Numbered from the stretch's first letter, positions 43,707 to 53,030 are shown. The stretch is DNA of 64,000 bases from Burkholderia sp. 9120 (GCF_000745015.1 NZ_JQNA01000002.1:5084001-5148000); one strand, 5' to 3'. The notes: generated from the sequence alone by a model not told the origin. A program made the numbers and translations.

Positions 43707-44490
43707 GTCACTGCAGCACCTGTTTGCCGAGTCGCTGGAGACGGAACAGCGGCCTGTGCTTGCGCAACTGCGCACCGATGCCGCGCTTCAAAAGCGCATC
43801 GATCTCTATCGAAACAACGTTCGCGCTCATCGCCGCGATGCGCTCGCAAGCGCCTATCCCGTGTTGCGGGCGCTGGTCGGCGAGCGCTACTTCGGCGCAC
43901 TGTCGAACGCTTACGCACACGAACATCCGTCGCAAAGCGGCGATCTGAATCGCTTCGGTGCCGCGCTGCCGGATTTCATCGGCCGTTACGAAACTGACGC
44001 ACCGTACCGCTATTTCGCCGACCTCACGCGACTCGAATGGTCGCTGCACGTGGCGTACTACGCGGCTGACACGGCGACGCTCACGCAGCAGGAATGGGCC
44101 GCAATCCGTCCTGACGATCTGCTCGATGCACAACTCGCGATCCACCCCGCTTGTGCGTTGGTTGCTTCGCGTTACGCCATCGCCGATATCTGGACCGCCC
44201 ATCAACCGGACGGCTCGTTGCCGACGCAGATCGATTCGCCGACTTACGCTTTAGTTGTGCGTCCGCATTGGCGCCCTGAAGTACTCGTTCAATCCGCAGC
44301 CGCACACGCAGCGTTCGGCGCGCTGCAACGCGGAGCGACACTCAATGAAGCACTCGACGCAGCCTTTGAGATCGACGACGAATTCAATTTCACGTCGCAA
44401 TGGCGCGAATGGATCGCCGCGTCCGCGATCACCGGCCTCGTGCACGGCACGCCGCCGCAGGCCGAATTCACGCCGACACCCGGACCGTAA
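43690..44490 (+). CDS. bufC1: DUF2063 partner protein of the RiPP-modifying enzyme (BufC)
   Basis: 266 aa from ATG 43690 (GGAG upstream), overlapping the DUF692 gene. N-terminal DUF2063 domain: [48 protein letters not shown]; the C-terminal part is a winged-helix-like region ([18 protein letters not shown]). In analogous systems this protein recognises the precursor peptide for the DUF692 enzyme. Although the domain was once called DNA-binding, context supports the RiPP role. Confidence 0.9.
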   Translation: MRASLESLQHLFAESLETEQRPVLAQLRTDAALQKRIDLYRNNVRAHRRDALASAYPVLRALVGERYFGALSNAYAHEHPSQSGDLNRFGAALPDFIGRYETDAPYRYFADLTRLEWSLHVAYYAADTATLTQQEWAAIRPDDLLDAQLAIHPACALVASRYAIADIWTAHQPDGSLPTQIDSPTYALVVRPHWRPEVLVQSAAAHAAFGALQRGATLNEALDAAFEIDDEFNFTSQWREWIAASAITGLVHGTPPQAEFTPTPGP

Positions 44491-44570
44491 AGCGCTTGCC
44501 AGCCTTACCACGCGTAATACTTTTGATCAGTTCGACAACGCCAACGGCGCCGTGTATAAGCCTGTAGAGC

Positions 44571-45650
44571 ATGGCATCTCAAGGTAAACACCCGATGATT
44601 TCGCAAATAAAACAGATCTTCAGCGACTCGAACAGTCACGTTCGCACCCGCCTGTTCGGTATCTACGGCGTGCTGATCGCCACCAACGTGCTCGCATGGC
44701 TCTGGGCGCTCGTCGCGTTCCGCCATCACCCTGTATTGCTCGGCACCGCATTGCTCGCGTATGGCTTCGGCTTGCGTCACGCGGTCGACGCGGACCACAT
44801 CGCCGCCATCGACAACGTCACACGCAAACTGATGCAGGAAAAGAAGCGTCCGGTCACGGTCGGCTTCTTCTTCTCGCTCGGTCATTCGACGGTCGTGGTG
44901 CTGGCCTCGCTCGCCGTGGCGGCGACCACCTCCGCGATGCAAGGCCGCTTCGACCACTACAAGGAGATCGGCGGCGTGGTCGGCACGCTCGTCTCCTCGC
45001 TGTTCCTGTTCGCCATCGCGCTGATGAATCTGATCATCCTGAAGTCGATCTATCGGGCGTGGCGCAACGTGAAGCAAGGCGGCCGCTACGTCGACGACGA
45101 CTTCGACCTGCTGCTCGCCAACCGCGGCTTCTTCTCGCGCCTGTTCAAGCCGCTGTTCCGCATGATCAGCCGTAGCTGGCATATGTACCCGCTCGGCTTT
45201 CTGTTCGGCCTGGGCTTCGACACCGCCACCGAAATCGCGCTGCTCGGCATTGCCGCCGCGCAGGCGTCGCAGGGATTGTCGCCGTGGGCAATCATGGTGT
45301 TTCCGGTGCTGTTCAGCGCCGGCATGTCGCTGATCGATACGCTCGACGGCCACCTGATGCTCGGCGCCTATGGCTGGGCGTATCTGAAACCGATCCGCAA
45401 GATCTACTACAACATGACCATCACGCTGGTGTCGGTGGTCGTGGCGATTGTGATCGGCAGTATCGAGGCACTCGGTTTGATCTCGGACCAGTTGAAACTG
45501 CAAGGTCCGCTGTGGGATGCGATCGGCATGCTGAACGATCACTTCGGCACGCTTGGTTACGTGATCATCGGCATTTTCGTGTTGAGCTGGCTGGTGTCCG
45601 TGCTGATCTACCGCGCGAAGAAATTCGACGACATGGAGATCAGCCGGTAA
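44571..45650 (+). CDS. NiCoT-family nickel/cobalt permease
   Basis: 359 aa. Start at ATG 44571 (second option 44595, with AAGG upstream). Eight hydrophobic segments, including the NiCoT signature GFGLRHAVDADHIAAIDN (HX4DH) in helix II, and further conserved FFFSLGHSTVVVL and LGFDTATEIALLGI. It imports Ni2+ and/or Co2+ across the inner membrane. It follows the DUF2063 gene by 80 bp; in other bufferin operons a DoxX-type membrane gene occupies this place. A Rho-independent terminator follows. Confidence 0.93.
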   Translation: MASQGKHPMISQIKQIFSDSNSHVRTRLFGIYGVLIATNVLAWLWALVAFRHHPVLLGTALLAYGFGLRHAVDADHIAAIDNVTRKLMQEKKRPVTVGFFFSLGHSTVVVLASLAVAATTSAMQGRFDHYKEIGGVVGTLVSSLFLFAIALMNLIILKSIYRAWRNVKQGGRYVDDDFDLLLANRGFFSRLFKPLFRMISRSWHMYPLGFLFGLGFDTATEIALLGIAAAQASQGLSPWAIMVFPVLFSAGMSLIDTLDGHLMLGAYGWAYLKPIRKIYYNMTITLVSVVVAIVIGSIEALGLISDQLKLQGPLWDAIGMLNDHFGTLGYVIIGIFVLSWLVSVLIYRAKKFDDMEISR

Positions 45651-45682
45651 CGGATAACGCGCCGTTCACCTCACGACAAACC

Positions 45683-45712
45683 AAACGCCCCGTCATGGGG
45701 CGTTTGTGTTTT
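45683..45712 (+). terminator. Rho-independent terminator after the NiCoT gene
   Basis: AAACGCCCC-GTCAT-GGGGCGTTT stem followed by GTGTTTT, 33 bp after the NiCoT stop. It separates the metal genes from the DeoR regulator. Confidence 0.85.
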
Positions 45713-45777
45713 AAGAGCGTTTACGCTACATTTTGCTCGGTTATGCTCGATTCACCCGACAACCTGAGACCGACACC

Positions 45778-46572
45778 ATGCAGCGAACCCGCCAGGAAGC
45801 CCTCGATGGACTGCTGCCCGAACAGCGCGAACAGCTCATCCTCACGCGGCTGCGCGCCGAAGGGCGCGTGCTGGCGTCGGCGCTCGCGGCCGAACTCCAG
45901 ACCTCGGAGCACACGGTGCGCCGTCATTTGCGCGATCTGGCCGATCAGGGCCTGTGCAAGCGCGTCTACGGCGGCGCCCTGCTCGCCTCGCCCGCCGACA
46001 AGCCCGCCGCCGTACGCATGGGCGAAGCCGTGGACCGCAAGGCTCGCCTCGCCGCAGCGGCGGTCTCGATCGTGCGGCCGAAGCAGATCGTTCTGCTGGA
46101 CGCCGGCTCGACCAACGTCGCGATTGCGGCGGCGCTGCCCGATCATGCCGACCTCACCGTCATTACCAACTCGCCCGAGGCTTGCGCGCGCCTCCTGAAC
46201 CGGCCGGGCATCACCGCGATCCTGATCGGCGGCCGTATCGCGACAGGCGCGGCCGGCTCGGTCGGCGCGACCGCGCTGTTGCAGGTCCAGCAGATCCGCG
46301 CCGACCTGTGCTTTGTCGGCGCGTGCGCGCTCGATCCCGACGAAGGCGTCGCCGCATTCGACGCCGAAGACGCCGAACTCAAACGCGCCATGGTCAAAGC
46401 GAGCGGTCAGATCGCGATCGCGCTGACGTCGGAAAAGCTGATGACCGCCGCGCCGTTTTCCGTTGCGCCCGCAACCGCTGTGGATCATCTGTTCGTCGAG
46501 GACGACGTGCCGGCCGCGCGCCTCGCGAAGCTCCAGGCGGTCTGCGACAACGTCGAGGTGGCCCGCTCATGA
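45778..46572 (+). CDS. DeoR-family transcriptional regulator
   Basis: 264 aa from ATG 45778. N-terminal HTH: REQLILTRLRAEGRVLASALAAELQTSEHTVRRHLRDLADQG (residues ~14-55), then the sugar-phosphate-binding DeoR C-terminal domain (IVLLDAGSTNVAIAAALPDHADLTVITNSPEAC, LIGGRIATGAAGSVG, DLCFVGACALDPDEGVAAFDAEDAELKRAMV). Its stop overlaps the start of the following MFS gene (ATGA), so it probably controls that transporter in response to a phosphorylated sugar. Confidence 0.93.
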   Translation: MQRTRQEALDGLLPEQREQLILTRLRAEGRVLASALAAELQTSEHTVRRHLRDLADQGLCKRVYGGALLASPADKPAAVRMGEAVDRKARLAAAAVSIVRPKQIVLLDAGSTNVAIAAALPDHADLTVITNSPEACARLLNRPGITAILIGGRIATGAAGSVGATALLQVQQIRADLCFVGACALDPDEGVAAFDAEDAELKRAMVKASGQIAIALTSEKLMTAAPFSVAPATAVDHLFVEDDVPAARLAKLQAVCDNVEVARS

Positions 46573-47723
46573 GCGCCTCCCAGCCCCTCATCAAGGAACG
46601 CGCGGCCACCCTCGGGGTGTTTCTCGCCAACGGTTTCGGGATCGGCGCGTGGGCCGTCGAAGTCCCGCGCATCAAGGAAAGCCTGGCGCTCAGCGACACC
46701 GCGCTCGGCATCTCGCTGTTCGCGTTCGCGCTGGGCGCGATCATCGCCATGCCGCTCGCGGGGCAACTGGCGCCGCGCTTCGGCAGCGGCCGCGCGACCG
46801 CGCTGCTCGGCGCGGCCTTCGTCGTGGCGCTGCCGCTGCCCGCCTTCGCGCCCAACATGGCCGTGCTTTGCATCGTGCTGCTGGCGCTCGGCGCGGCAAA
46901 CGGCGCGCTCGACGTGTCGATGAACGGGCACGCCAGCACCATCGAAAGCCAATGGCACGCGCCGATCATGTCGTCGTTTCACGCGGCCTGGAGCGCGGGC
47001 GGCCTGCTCGGCGCGGCGACCGGCGCCATGCTGCAGAAGAACGACGTGGGCGTGAGCGGCGGACTGCTGATTCCGGGCGTCGTGATCGCCGCGCTATTCG
47101 CCTGTGCCGCGTTCGTTGCGTTGCGCGATGTCGGACCTAGAGCAGCCGCGCCGGCCAGTGGCTTCATGTGGCCGAACGCCGCCGTGATGAAGCTGGCGTT
47201 GCTCGCGTTTCTCTGCATGCTGGTGGAAGGCGCGGTGGCCGACTGGAGCGCGGTGTATTTGCGCTCGGCGTTGAATCAGCAGGCCAGCGTCGCCGCAATC
47301 GGCTATTCCGCGTTCGCGTTTTCGATGGCGGCCTGCCGGATTGTCGGCGACGTCTCGGTGCGTCGTTTCGGTTCGAGCAAGGTGGTCGCGTTGGGCGGTT
47401 TGATCGCCGTGGCCGGACTCGCGCTGGTGCTGAGCTGGCCGACCGTGCTCACGGCTTGCGTCGGTTTCGCGATGGTCGGGATCGGTCTCGCGAACATCGT
47501 GCCGGTGATTTTCAGCGCGGCGGGCCGCTCGACGGTCACGCCGGCGATCGGCGTGTCGATGGCGGCCACGGCGGGCTACGCGGGCTTCCTGGTCGGGCCG
47601 CCGCTGATCGGCCTGGGCGCGGGCCTGCTCGGTTTGCGCGTCGCGCTGTGCGTGCTGGTGATGGCCGCGTTGACCGTCTGCCTGCTGGGCGGCAAGGCCG
47701 TGCGCAGTACACGGCTTGCTTAA
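46569..47723 (+). CDS. MFS permease (YbjJ/FucP-like)
   Basis: 384 aa with about 12 hydrophobic segments; ATG overlaps the DeoR stop. Motifs GFGIGAWAVEVPRIKESLALSDTALGISLFA and LGAANGALDVSMNGHASTIE are typical of the YbjJ / fucose-permease-like MFS group. Substrate unknown, probably a sugar given the DeoR partner. Convergent with the methyltransferase-like gene (33-bp gap, no clear terminator). Confidence 0.9.
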   Translation: MSASQPLIKERAATLGVFLANGFGIGAWAVEVPRIKESLALSDTALGISLFAFALGAIIAMPLAGQLAPRFGSGRATALLGAAFVVALPLPAFAPNMAVLCIVLLALGAANGALDVSMNGHASTIESQWHAPIMSSFHAAWSAGGLLGAATGAMLQKNDVGVSGGLLIPGVVIAALFACAAFVALRDVGPRAAAPASGFMWPNAAVMKLALLAFLCMLVEGAVADWSAVYLRSALNQQASVAAIGYSAFAFSMAACRIVGDVSVRRFGSSKVVALGGLIAVAGLALVLSWPTVLTACVGFAMVGIGLANIVPVIFSAAGRSTVTPAIGVSMAATAGYAGFLVGPPLIGLGAGLLGLRVALCVLVMAALTVCLLGGKAVRSTRLA

Positions 47724-47756
47724 GGCGCCGTCTGGAAGTCGCCTCGAATTTGCCGC

Positions 47757-48503
47757 CTAGAAAACGCCCGGGATCACGCGGAAACGCACCCGGGTTTTAT
47801 AGCTGCGATAACCGTCGTCGGCGGACAGCAGTTGTTCTTCGCGAACAATGCGCACCACCTGCAACGCGAACTGGCAACTATAGACCAGCAGGTTCTGCAG
47901 GCCGAAGTTCACCAGCAGAAAACCCATGTCGGTGATGAAGTAGCCGAGATACATCGGATGGCGCACGAAGCGATACGCGCCGCGCGAGACGACGCCGCGA
48001 TTGGCCGGCAAGATGCCGAACGAGCGGCGCAGCGACGCTTTGGCAAACAGTTGCCAGAAGATTCCGAGCAATTGCAGCACCGCGCCGACGTCTTCCGGCA
48101 CGAGATGCGAACCGGGGCTCAGACGCACAGCCAGAAAGTAGTAGGTGCCGCCCATCGAGCAGATAAACGCGAGCGGCCGCCAGTCGCGCTTCGCCGGAAT
48201 CCGCGAGAACAGCGACAGGCCGATCGTCACGAAAGCCGACACGACCAGCAGCAGCAACGTGATCCGCTGCGGCGCCGCGAGCCATTGCCGGATCGCCCCA
48301 AAGGCAAACAGGCTCAGCATCGACGCGGCGCCGACCCGTGCGGCGATTTCGACCAGGGCGCGCCGCGGGCTGGGCGAGCTTTGATCTTCAGCAGAGGCGG
48401 AAGCGGCCGGGGCATTCGCCGCAGGCGCCTTCTCTTCCACTCTTAACTCATGCCTGGAACGAGCCTCGGAAGGCAGATCTCGCAACGGTGTCGGCGATGT
48501 CAT
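47757..48503 (-). CDS. Isoprenylcysteine carboxyl methyltransferase (ICMT/PEMT)-like membrane protein
   Basis: 248 aa. Disordered Ala/Ser/Pro N-terminus (~1-50), then five to six hydrophobic segments and the ICMT/PEMT signature RGAYRFVRHPMYLGYFITDMG with a following REEQLL segment, the SAM-contacting part of membrane methyltransferases. It begins 7 bp after the tadG stop, so it is probably the last gene of the tad operon. Bacteria do not have a known need for this activity in pili; target unknown. A general phospholipid or quinone methylase is possible. Confidence 0.85.
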   Translation of the reverse strand: MTSPTPLRDLPSEARSRHELRVEEKAPAANAPAASASAEDQSSPSPRRALVEIAARVGAASMLSLFAFGAIRQWLAAPQRITLLLLVVSAFVTIGLSLFSRIPAKRDWRPLAFICSMGGTYYFLAVRLSPGSHLVPEDVGAVLQLLGIFWQLFAKASLRRSFGILPANRGVVSRGAYRFVRHPMYLGYFITDMGFLLVNFGLQNLLVYSCQFALQVVRIVREEQLLSADDGYRSYKTRVRFRVIPGVF

Positions 48504-48510
48504 AGCGCGC

Positions 48511-49851
48511 TCACTTGGAAATACGAAGGATTTGCGAAGCCAGTTGCGTAAAGCACGGCTTCAGATCGTTCGGGGTCGCGGCGTAACAATACACGCCGAC
48601 CGGCTGGGCCGGGTTATAGCAGCGGGCCAGCGAATCCGGCGTGTTGGCCATGCACTTGAGCACGTCCGAGCCCAGTTCGTTGTCCGGGCCTTCCGGCTGA
48701 ACCAGTTCCGGCCCATAACCCAGCGTGAACACATACGTGCCCTCGATACGCGCCTGCGCCGCCATCGCTTCGAGCAGATTACGCGACGCCCGGTTGACGT
48801 TCACATACGTGATATTGCCATTCGGCACCGCGCGCGGCGTGGTGACGGGCCAGATCGGGAAGAGCTGTTCGTTGACGTTGTGCGCGTTGTACCACTTCGG
48901 CATGGCGGTCACGAGCCGGGTGGCGTTGCTCTGATAACACGGCGAGCTCAGGCTCTGGCTCAGTGCGTTCATGTTGTAGAGCCCGGTCATCGTGCCTGCC
49001 GTGTCGGGACTCGCGAGCGTGGCCGGGGTGTTGTTGCAACTGCTCTGATTGGTCGTGAAATACGACGCGAAACTGTTCGGCGCGCCGTCCGAGAAAAACA
49101 CGATCACCCGCAAGCTGGAAGGTTGCGTGATCACCGTATTCAACTGGTTGCGCGCGTTCCAGACCGCTTCGGCTGAATTGGTGCTGCCGCCGAAGGTGTA
49201 GGCGTTGATGTCGGTCGTCATCAACGTGCGGTTGAAGCCGCGCGTGTTGCCGTTGAACGGCACGTCCACCACCGTGCCATAGGCGAAGTGCATCAGCGCC
49301 ACGCGGTCGTTCGTGACGTCGAAATTATTCAGGAACGCAATCGCGTTCGCGCGCACCGCGGCCGGCACGCCGGACACGTTCAGCGAACCGGTCGTATCGA
49401 TCACGAACGCCATGTCCAGCGTCTTGCGGATTGCCTGCGACGAGGAACTCACGTTCAGGATTCTGAAGCCGAGGGTCTGCATGAAGGTGACCGGCACGCT
49501 CGCCTGCGCGGTCATGCCGATCGTCACGGTGCCCGCGTTGAACACGATCGACGGCGTACCCGCCGTCACCGTCGAGCCGAGAAAGCCCACCGGATAGTTC
49601 GCCGCGAAAAAGGCCGAGGCCGCCTGCTGCGCGTTGGCGGTCTGCTGGGTCTGGTTGTTGCCGCGCGTGACGGCTTCGCCGGCGGCGATCACGGCGCCGT
49701 CGGTCGCCGCGTCGAGGCGTGCCTTGATCATGTAGCCGAGTCCGGAATCCACCGCGAGCCCGACGATGCCGATCAGCGCGATCAGCGACACCGCCACGAT
49801 GATGCTGATCGATCCTCTCTGCCGTGCTGTGTATCCCGCTATTTTCTTCAT
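48511..49851 (-). CDS. tadG: TadG-like pilus assembly protein with von Willebrand factor A domain
   Basis: 446 aa; ATG preceded by GGGGGTG. N-terminal TadE/TadG-type segment RQRGSISIIVAVSLIALIGIVGLAVDSGLGY, then DMAFVIDTTGSLNVSG at ~residue 145, the MIDAS DxTGS of a von Willebrand A domain (with VFFSDGAPN). Probably a minor pilin-like or anchoring subunit facing the periplasm in the tad system. Last pilus-assembly gene, 54 bp after the TadF-like gene. Confidence 0.9.
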   Translation of the reverse strand: MKKIAGYTARQRGSISIIVAVSLIALIGIVGLAVDSGLGYMIKARLDAATDGAVIAAGEAVTRGNNQTQQTANAQQAASAFFAANYPVGFLGSTVTAGTPSIVFNAGTVTIGMTAQASVPVTFMQTLGFRILNVSSSSQAIRKTLDMAFVIDTTGSLNVSGVPAAVRANAIAFLNNFDVTNDRVALMHFAYGTVVDVPFNGNTRGFNRTLMTTDINAYTFGGSTNSAEAVWNARNQLNTVITQPSSLRVIVFFSDGAPNSFASYFTTNQSSCNNTPATLASPDTAGTMTGLYNMNALSQSLSSPCYQSNATRLVTAMPKWYNAHNVNEQLFPIWPVTTPRAVPNGNITYVNVNRASRNLLEAMAAQARIEGTYVFTLGYGPELVQPEGPDNELGSDVLKCMANTPDSLARCYNPAQPVGVYCYAATPNDLKPCFTQLASQILRISK

Positions 49852-49905
49852 GACACCCCCGACCCGCGTTTTTTATTCGACTGTGTTTTATGTGTTTTGT
49901 CTGAA

Positions 49906-50556
49906 TCAGAACACCGTCATCGCATACAGATTCGGTGACAGCGCGGGTGTCCTGATCCCGCCTCCCAGGTTGAGCGAACCGAGCAGCGGCGTTTGCTGAT
50001 AGAACGCCTCGACCACGTAAGCGATCTGACCGGTAGAAAGCTGGCCTTGCAGCAGATTCACCACCGGTGAGCTGGAACCGGTCGCCGGAATGTTGCTGCA
50101 ACTGCCGGTGCCGTCCGTCGCCCAACTGGTGCCCGCGCTGCCGCAACTCCAGGTATGGCTCGCCGGATAGTAGTTGCCGCCGTTCCACCGATACTGCGCG
50201 ACCACGATCCCGGTGCAGTTGTTGCCGCTGCTGTCGCAGTTGTTATTGCCCATGATCTCGGTGATGTAGATCATGCCGTGCGCGGTCATGTTGAGCGGCG
50301 GCGTGGTCGCGGTGAGAGACGTCATGATGGACTGCATCGGATACGTGAGCGACGCACGCGACGACAGATTCGCGCCTTCGCGGCTCACGTTGATCAGAAT
50401 CATCTGCGCCTGGATGTTGCGCGCAATGTCGTAGACCGGCAGCGCGAGCGCCACGAGGATCGGCAACAGCAACGCCATTTCCACGCTGACGATGCCGCGC
50501 GTCGCGTGGCGGCCCCGGCGTTGCGTTCGTGCACGGGTACGTGTGGTGCTGGGCAT
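49906..50556 (-). CDS. TadE/TadF-like minor pseudopilin
   Basis: 216 aa. Basic N-terminus, then TRGIVSVEMALLLPILVALALPVYDIARNI with the Glu that follows prepilin-like processing sites in TadE/TadF proteins, then a periplasmic Cys-containing domain (NNCDSSGNNC, CGSAG, CSNIP). The start is within 2 bp of the preceding stop (TGATATG). Probably the TadF partner of the TadE protein upstream. Confidence 0.85.
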   Translation of the reverse strand: MPSTTRTRARTQRRGRHATRGIVSVEMALLLPILVALALPVYDIARNIQAQMILINVSREGANLSSRASLTYPMQSIMTSLTATTPPLNMTAHGMIYITEIMGNNNCDSSGNNCTGIVVAQYRWNGGNYYPASHTWSCGSAGTSWATDGTGSCSNIPATGSSSPVVNLLQGQLSTGQIAYVVEAFYQQTPLLGSLNLGGGIRTPALSPNLYAMTVF

Positions 50557-50557
50557 A

Positions 50558-51106
50558 TCAGAAGCCCTCGTTGCGCATCGTCGCCGCGACGCTGAAGCTG
50601 AACTTGCCGTTAGCGAAAAACGGCTTGACCAGCGGCGTCAACATCGGCCAGATGCAGTTGATCTGCAGCACCACGATGTCGCCGGGATTGCCAAACATGC
50701 CGGTGCTGTAACTCGCCTGAGTGCCGTAGGTTTGGCTCGTGCCGCCGTTGATGGTGATCACGTAGCTCGGCGACACGTAGTTGTACAAGCCCATCGAACT
50801 GGTCTTGATCTCCTGCAGGACCGCCTCGTAGCGCTGCTGGCTGGTCGTGTTCGGATCGAGGTTGCTTTGCCCCGTCACGGCGTAGCGCGCGCCTTCCCGC
50901 ACCGCGTATTGCATGGTCAGGTTGACCCACAGCGCCACGCCCAGATCCATGGCGATGCACAGCAGCAGGAACAGCACCGGCGCGACCAGCGCGAATTCGA
51001 GCGTGGCGATGCCGCCCTGCTTGCGTCGATTTCCCGTGCGGCCGGTAACGGGTGTGCCGGCGGCCCTGCCGGCTTCATGAGCGGCCTTGCGGCGAACGGC
51101 TTTCAT
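50558..51106 (-). CDS. tadE: TadE-like minor pseudopilin
   Basis: 182 aa from ATG 51106, chosen because CAGGAG lies 5 bp upstream and the coding part begins there. RKQGGIATLEFALVAPVLFLLLCIAMDLG is the TadE hydrophobic N-terminus with its conserved Glu. The start overlaps the stop of the sterol-desaturase gene (ATGA). Processed by the TadV peptidase in known systems. Confidence 0.9.
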   Translation of the reverse strand: MKAVRRKAAHEAGRAAGTPVTGRTGNRRKQGGIATLEFALVAPVLFLLLCIAMDLGVALWVNLTMQYAVREGARYAVTGQSNLDPNTTSQQRYEAVLQEIKTSSMGLYNYVSPSYVITINGGTSQTYGTQASYSTGMFGNPGDIVVLQINCIWPMLTPLVKPFFANGKFSFSVAATMRNEGF

Positions 51107-51993
51107 TTCGGCTCCTGATCGATCGCCATCGGCTTGCCGGCGATTCGCGCGCCGCGCCCGGCCGGCAGCCGCAGCGGCCAGCTCAACGCACCCAGCAGCG
51201 AGCGCGGTTGCGCGCCGTCGTCGAGACCGGTGGCCGGCCACTCATGCTTCGCCGGCACCCAGCGCGTGCCGAACAGGTGATCCCACAGCGGCAGCAACTG
51301 CGTGAAGTTATGGTCGAAATGCTCGACGCGGTTCGAGTGATGCAGGCGGTGATATTGCGGGTTGTTGATCCACGTGCCGTAGCGGCCGAGATCGACGCGC
51401 AGATTCAGATGCGCGAAATAATTGCCGACCATGAATACCAGCGCCGTTGCGCCGACAATCGCCGGGGACACCTTGAACATCACGCCGACCAGCGGATAGA
51501 GCAGGCAACCTTTGATCAGCATTTCGAACCAGTGGTGCCGCAGCGTCACCGTTACGTTGAACTCCACCGCGCTGTGGTGCAGCGAATGCAGCTTCCACAG
51601 CAGCGGCCACGCATGCTGCAGGCGATGAAACGCATATTCGAGGAAGTCGATAGTCAGCAGCACGATCACGAACGACGCCAGCGCGCCCCACCCGTGCGAC
51701 ACCAGCACGACCATGCCGCCGCCGAGCGCGTTGACGATCGCGACGCTGGCGGCCGCCGTGAGCGGCTTCACCGCCTCGGCCAGCACCAGGTACAGTCCCG
51801 CGTACACCATGTTGAAACGCTGCCCCGCGCGCGATTGCAGCAGGTCGGCCGGCCAGCGCCGCTCCAGCACCGCGCCCACGGCCATGATCGCCAGCACGAG
51901 CAGGTAACCGCGCAGCCACAGGCCGGCGTGGTGCAGCAGATCAGCAAACGCGCTCGACGCAAACATGGAATTCCCCGGTAAGTACTGGTGCAT
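51103..51993 (-). CDS. Sterol desaturase / fatty acid hydroxylase family protein inside the tad operon
   Basis: 296 aa from ATG 51993 (an ATG at 51966 with GGGGA upstream is also possible). Four or more hydrophobic segments and the full set of di-iron His boxes: FHRLQH, HSLHHS, and HRLHHSNRVEHFDHNF near the C-terminus. Such enzymes hydroxylate or desaturate lipids. It overlaps tadE by 4 bp and follows tadC by ~19 bp, so it is transcribed with the pilus genes. A tad role for this family is not established; it may act on membrane lipids around the assembly platform. Confidence 0.88.
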   Translation of the reverse strand: MHQYLPGNSMFASSAFADLLHHAGLWLRGYLLVLAIMAVGAVLERRWPADLLQSRAGQRFNMVYAGLYLVLAEAVKPLTAAASVAIVNALGGGMVVLVSHGWGALASFVIVLLTIDFLEYAFHRLQHAWPLLWKLHSLHHSAVEFNVTVTLRHHWFEMLIKGCLLYPLVGVMFKVSPAIVGATALVFMVGNYFAHLNLRVDLGRYGTWINNPQYHRLHHSNRVEHFDHNFTQLLPLWDHLFGTRWVPAKHEWPATGLDDGAQPRSLLGALSWPLRLPAGRGARIAGKPMAIDQEPK

Positions 51994-52011
51994 CAACGGC
52001 GCACCCGGCGC

Positions 52012-52986
52012 TCAGCCGCCCGCCATGCCGTTCATGATCGGGAACAGCTGGCGGACCAGCCGGATCGCCGACGGACCGACCAGCACGGCCATCAGCGTCG
52101 GAAAAATAAAAAACATCAGAGGAAACAGCAGCTTTAGTGCGATCTTGGCAGCCTGCTCTTCGGCGCGCAAGCGCCGTTTGGTGCGCAGGTTGTCGGTATA
52201 AACACGGAGCGAATCGCCCACGCTGGTGCCGAAGCGCTCCGCCTGGATCAGCATCGCGGCGAGCGTGTCGATATCCTCGACGCCCGTGCGCAACGACAGG
52301 TTGCGCAGCGCCTTGTCGCGGCCCGAACCGGCCCGCAATTCGAGCAGCACCATCTCGAACTCGTCCTTCAGCGCGAGGCTTTTCACGCCGATTTCCTGGG
52401 TGACCCGCATCATCGCCGCGTCGAGGCCGAGGCCCGCTTCCACACAGACGGTCATCAGGTCGAGCGCATCGGGCAAGTCTTCGAACAGCGTGCGCTGACG
52501 GCGCTCGATCATCCGGGTCAATATCAGGTTCGGCAGATAGAAGCCGAGCGCCGACGCCACCAGCACCGTCAGCAGCAACAGCATGCGCTGGTCGGCGTCG
52601 AAGACATTACCGAGAGAGATCAGCGCGATCGCCGGCAGCGCCAGCGCCAGCACCGTCTTGGCCGCGAAGTAGATCGCCGGCGCGGAGGGGTTGCGGATGC
52701 CCGCATTCGCGAAGCGCAGACGCAATGCCGACTTGTCCCAATCGTCTTTCGGCAGCGACAGCCGGGCGACCCGTTCCGAGACTTTCGTGACGGTTTCGAC
52801 CCAGTTCTTTTGTGCACCGGAACCGGCCTCGCCGTCGAGCGCGATGCCGCCCGTCGAGCCCGTCTGCCCGAGTCCCTCGATGCGCCGTTGCACTGGATCG
52901 GGCCGCAGCAGCGCCATTGCCTTCAGCGCCGCGCCGAACACGATCAGGAACATCACCCCGAGCAAAACGATCTGTTCTGTTTTCAT
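52012..52986 (-). CDS. tadC: TadC inner-membrane platform protein
   Basis: 324 aa from ATG 52986. GspF-type domain with TLFEDLPDALDLMTVCVEAGLGLDAAMMRV and ALKLLFPLMFFIFPTLMAVLVGPSAIRL, and hydrophobic helices at both ends. TadB and TadC form the inner-membrane platform on which TadA acts. The frame extends upstream into tadB, but the extension is Arg/Ala shadow sequence and was dropped. Confidence 0.93.
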   Translation of the reverse strand: MKTEQIVLLGVMFLIVFGAALKAMALLRPDPVQRRIEGLGQTGSTGGIALDGEAGSGAQKNWVETVTKVSERVARLSLPKDDWDKSALRLRFANAGIRNPSAPAIYFAAKTVLALALPAIALISLGNVFDADQRMLLLLTVLVASALGFYLPNLILTRMIERRQRTLFEDLPDALDLMTVCVEAGLGLDAAMMRVTQEIGVKSLALKDEFEMVLLELRAGSGRDKALRNLSLRTGVEDIDTLAAMLIQAERFGTSVGDSLRVYTDNLRTKRRLRAEEQAAKIALKLLFPLMFFIFPTLMAVLVGPSAIRLVRQLFPIMNGMAGG

Positions 52987-53030
52987 GGTCTGCGGGCCCA
53001 GCCCGCGCTCCTCGTGATGAAATCCGTGGT

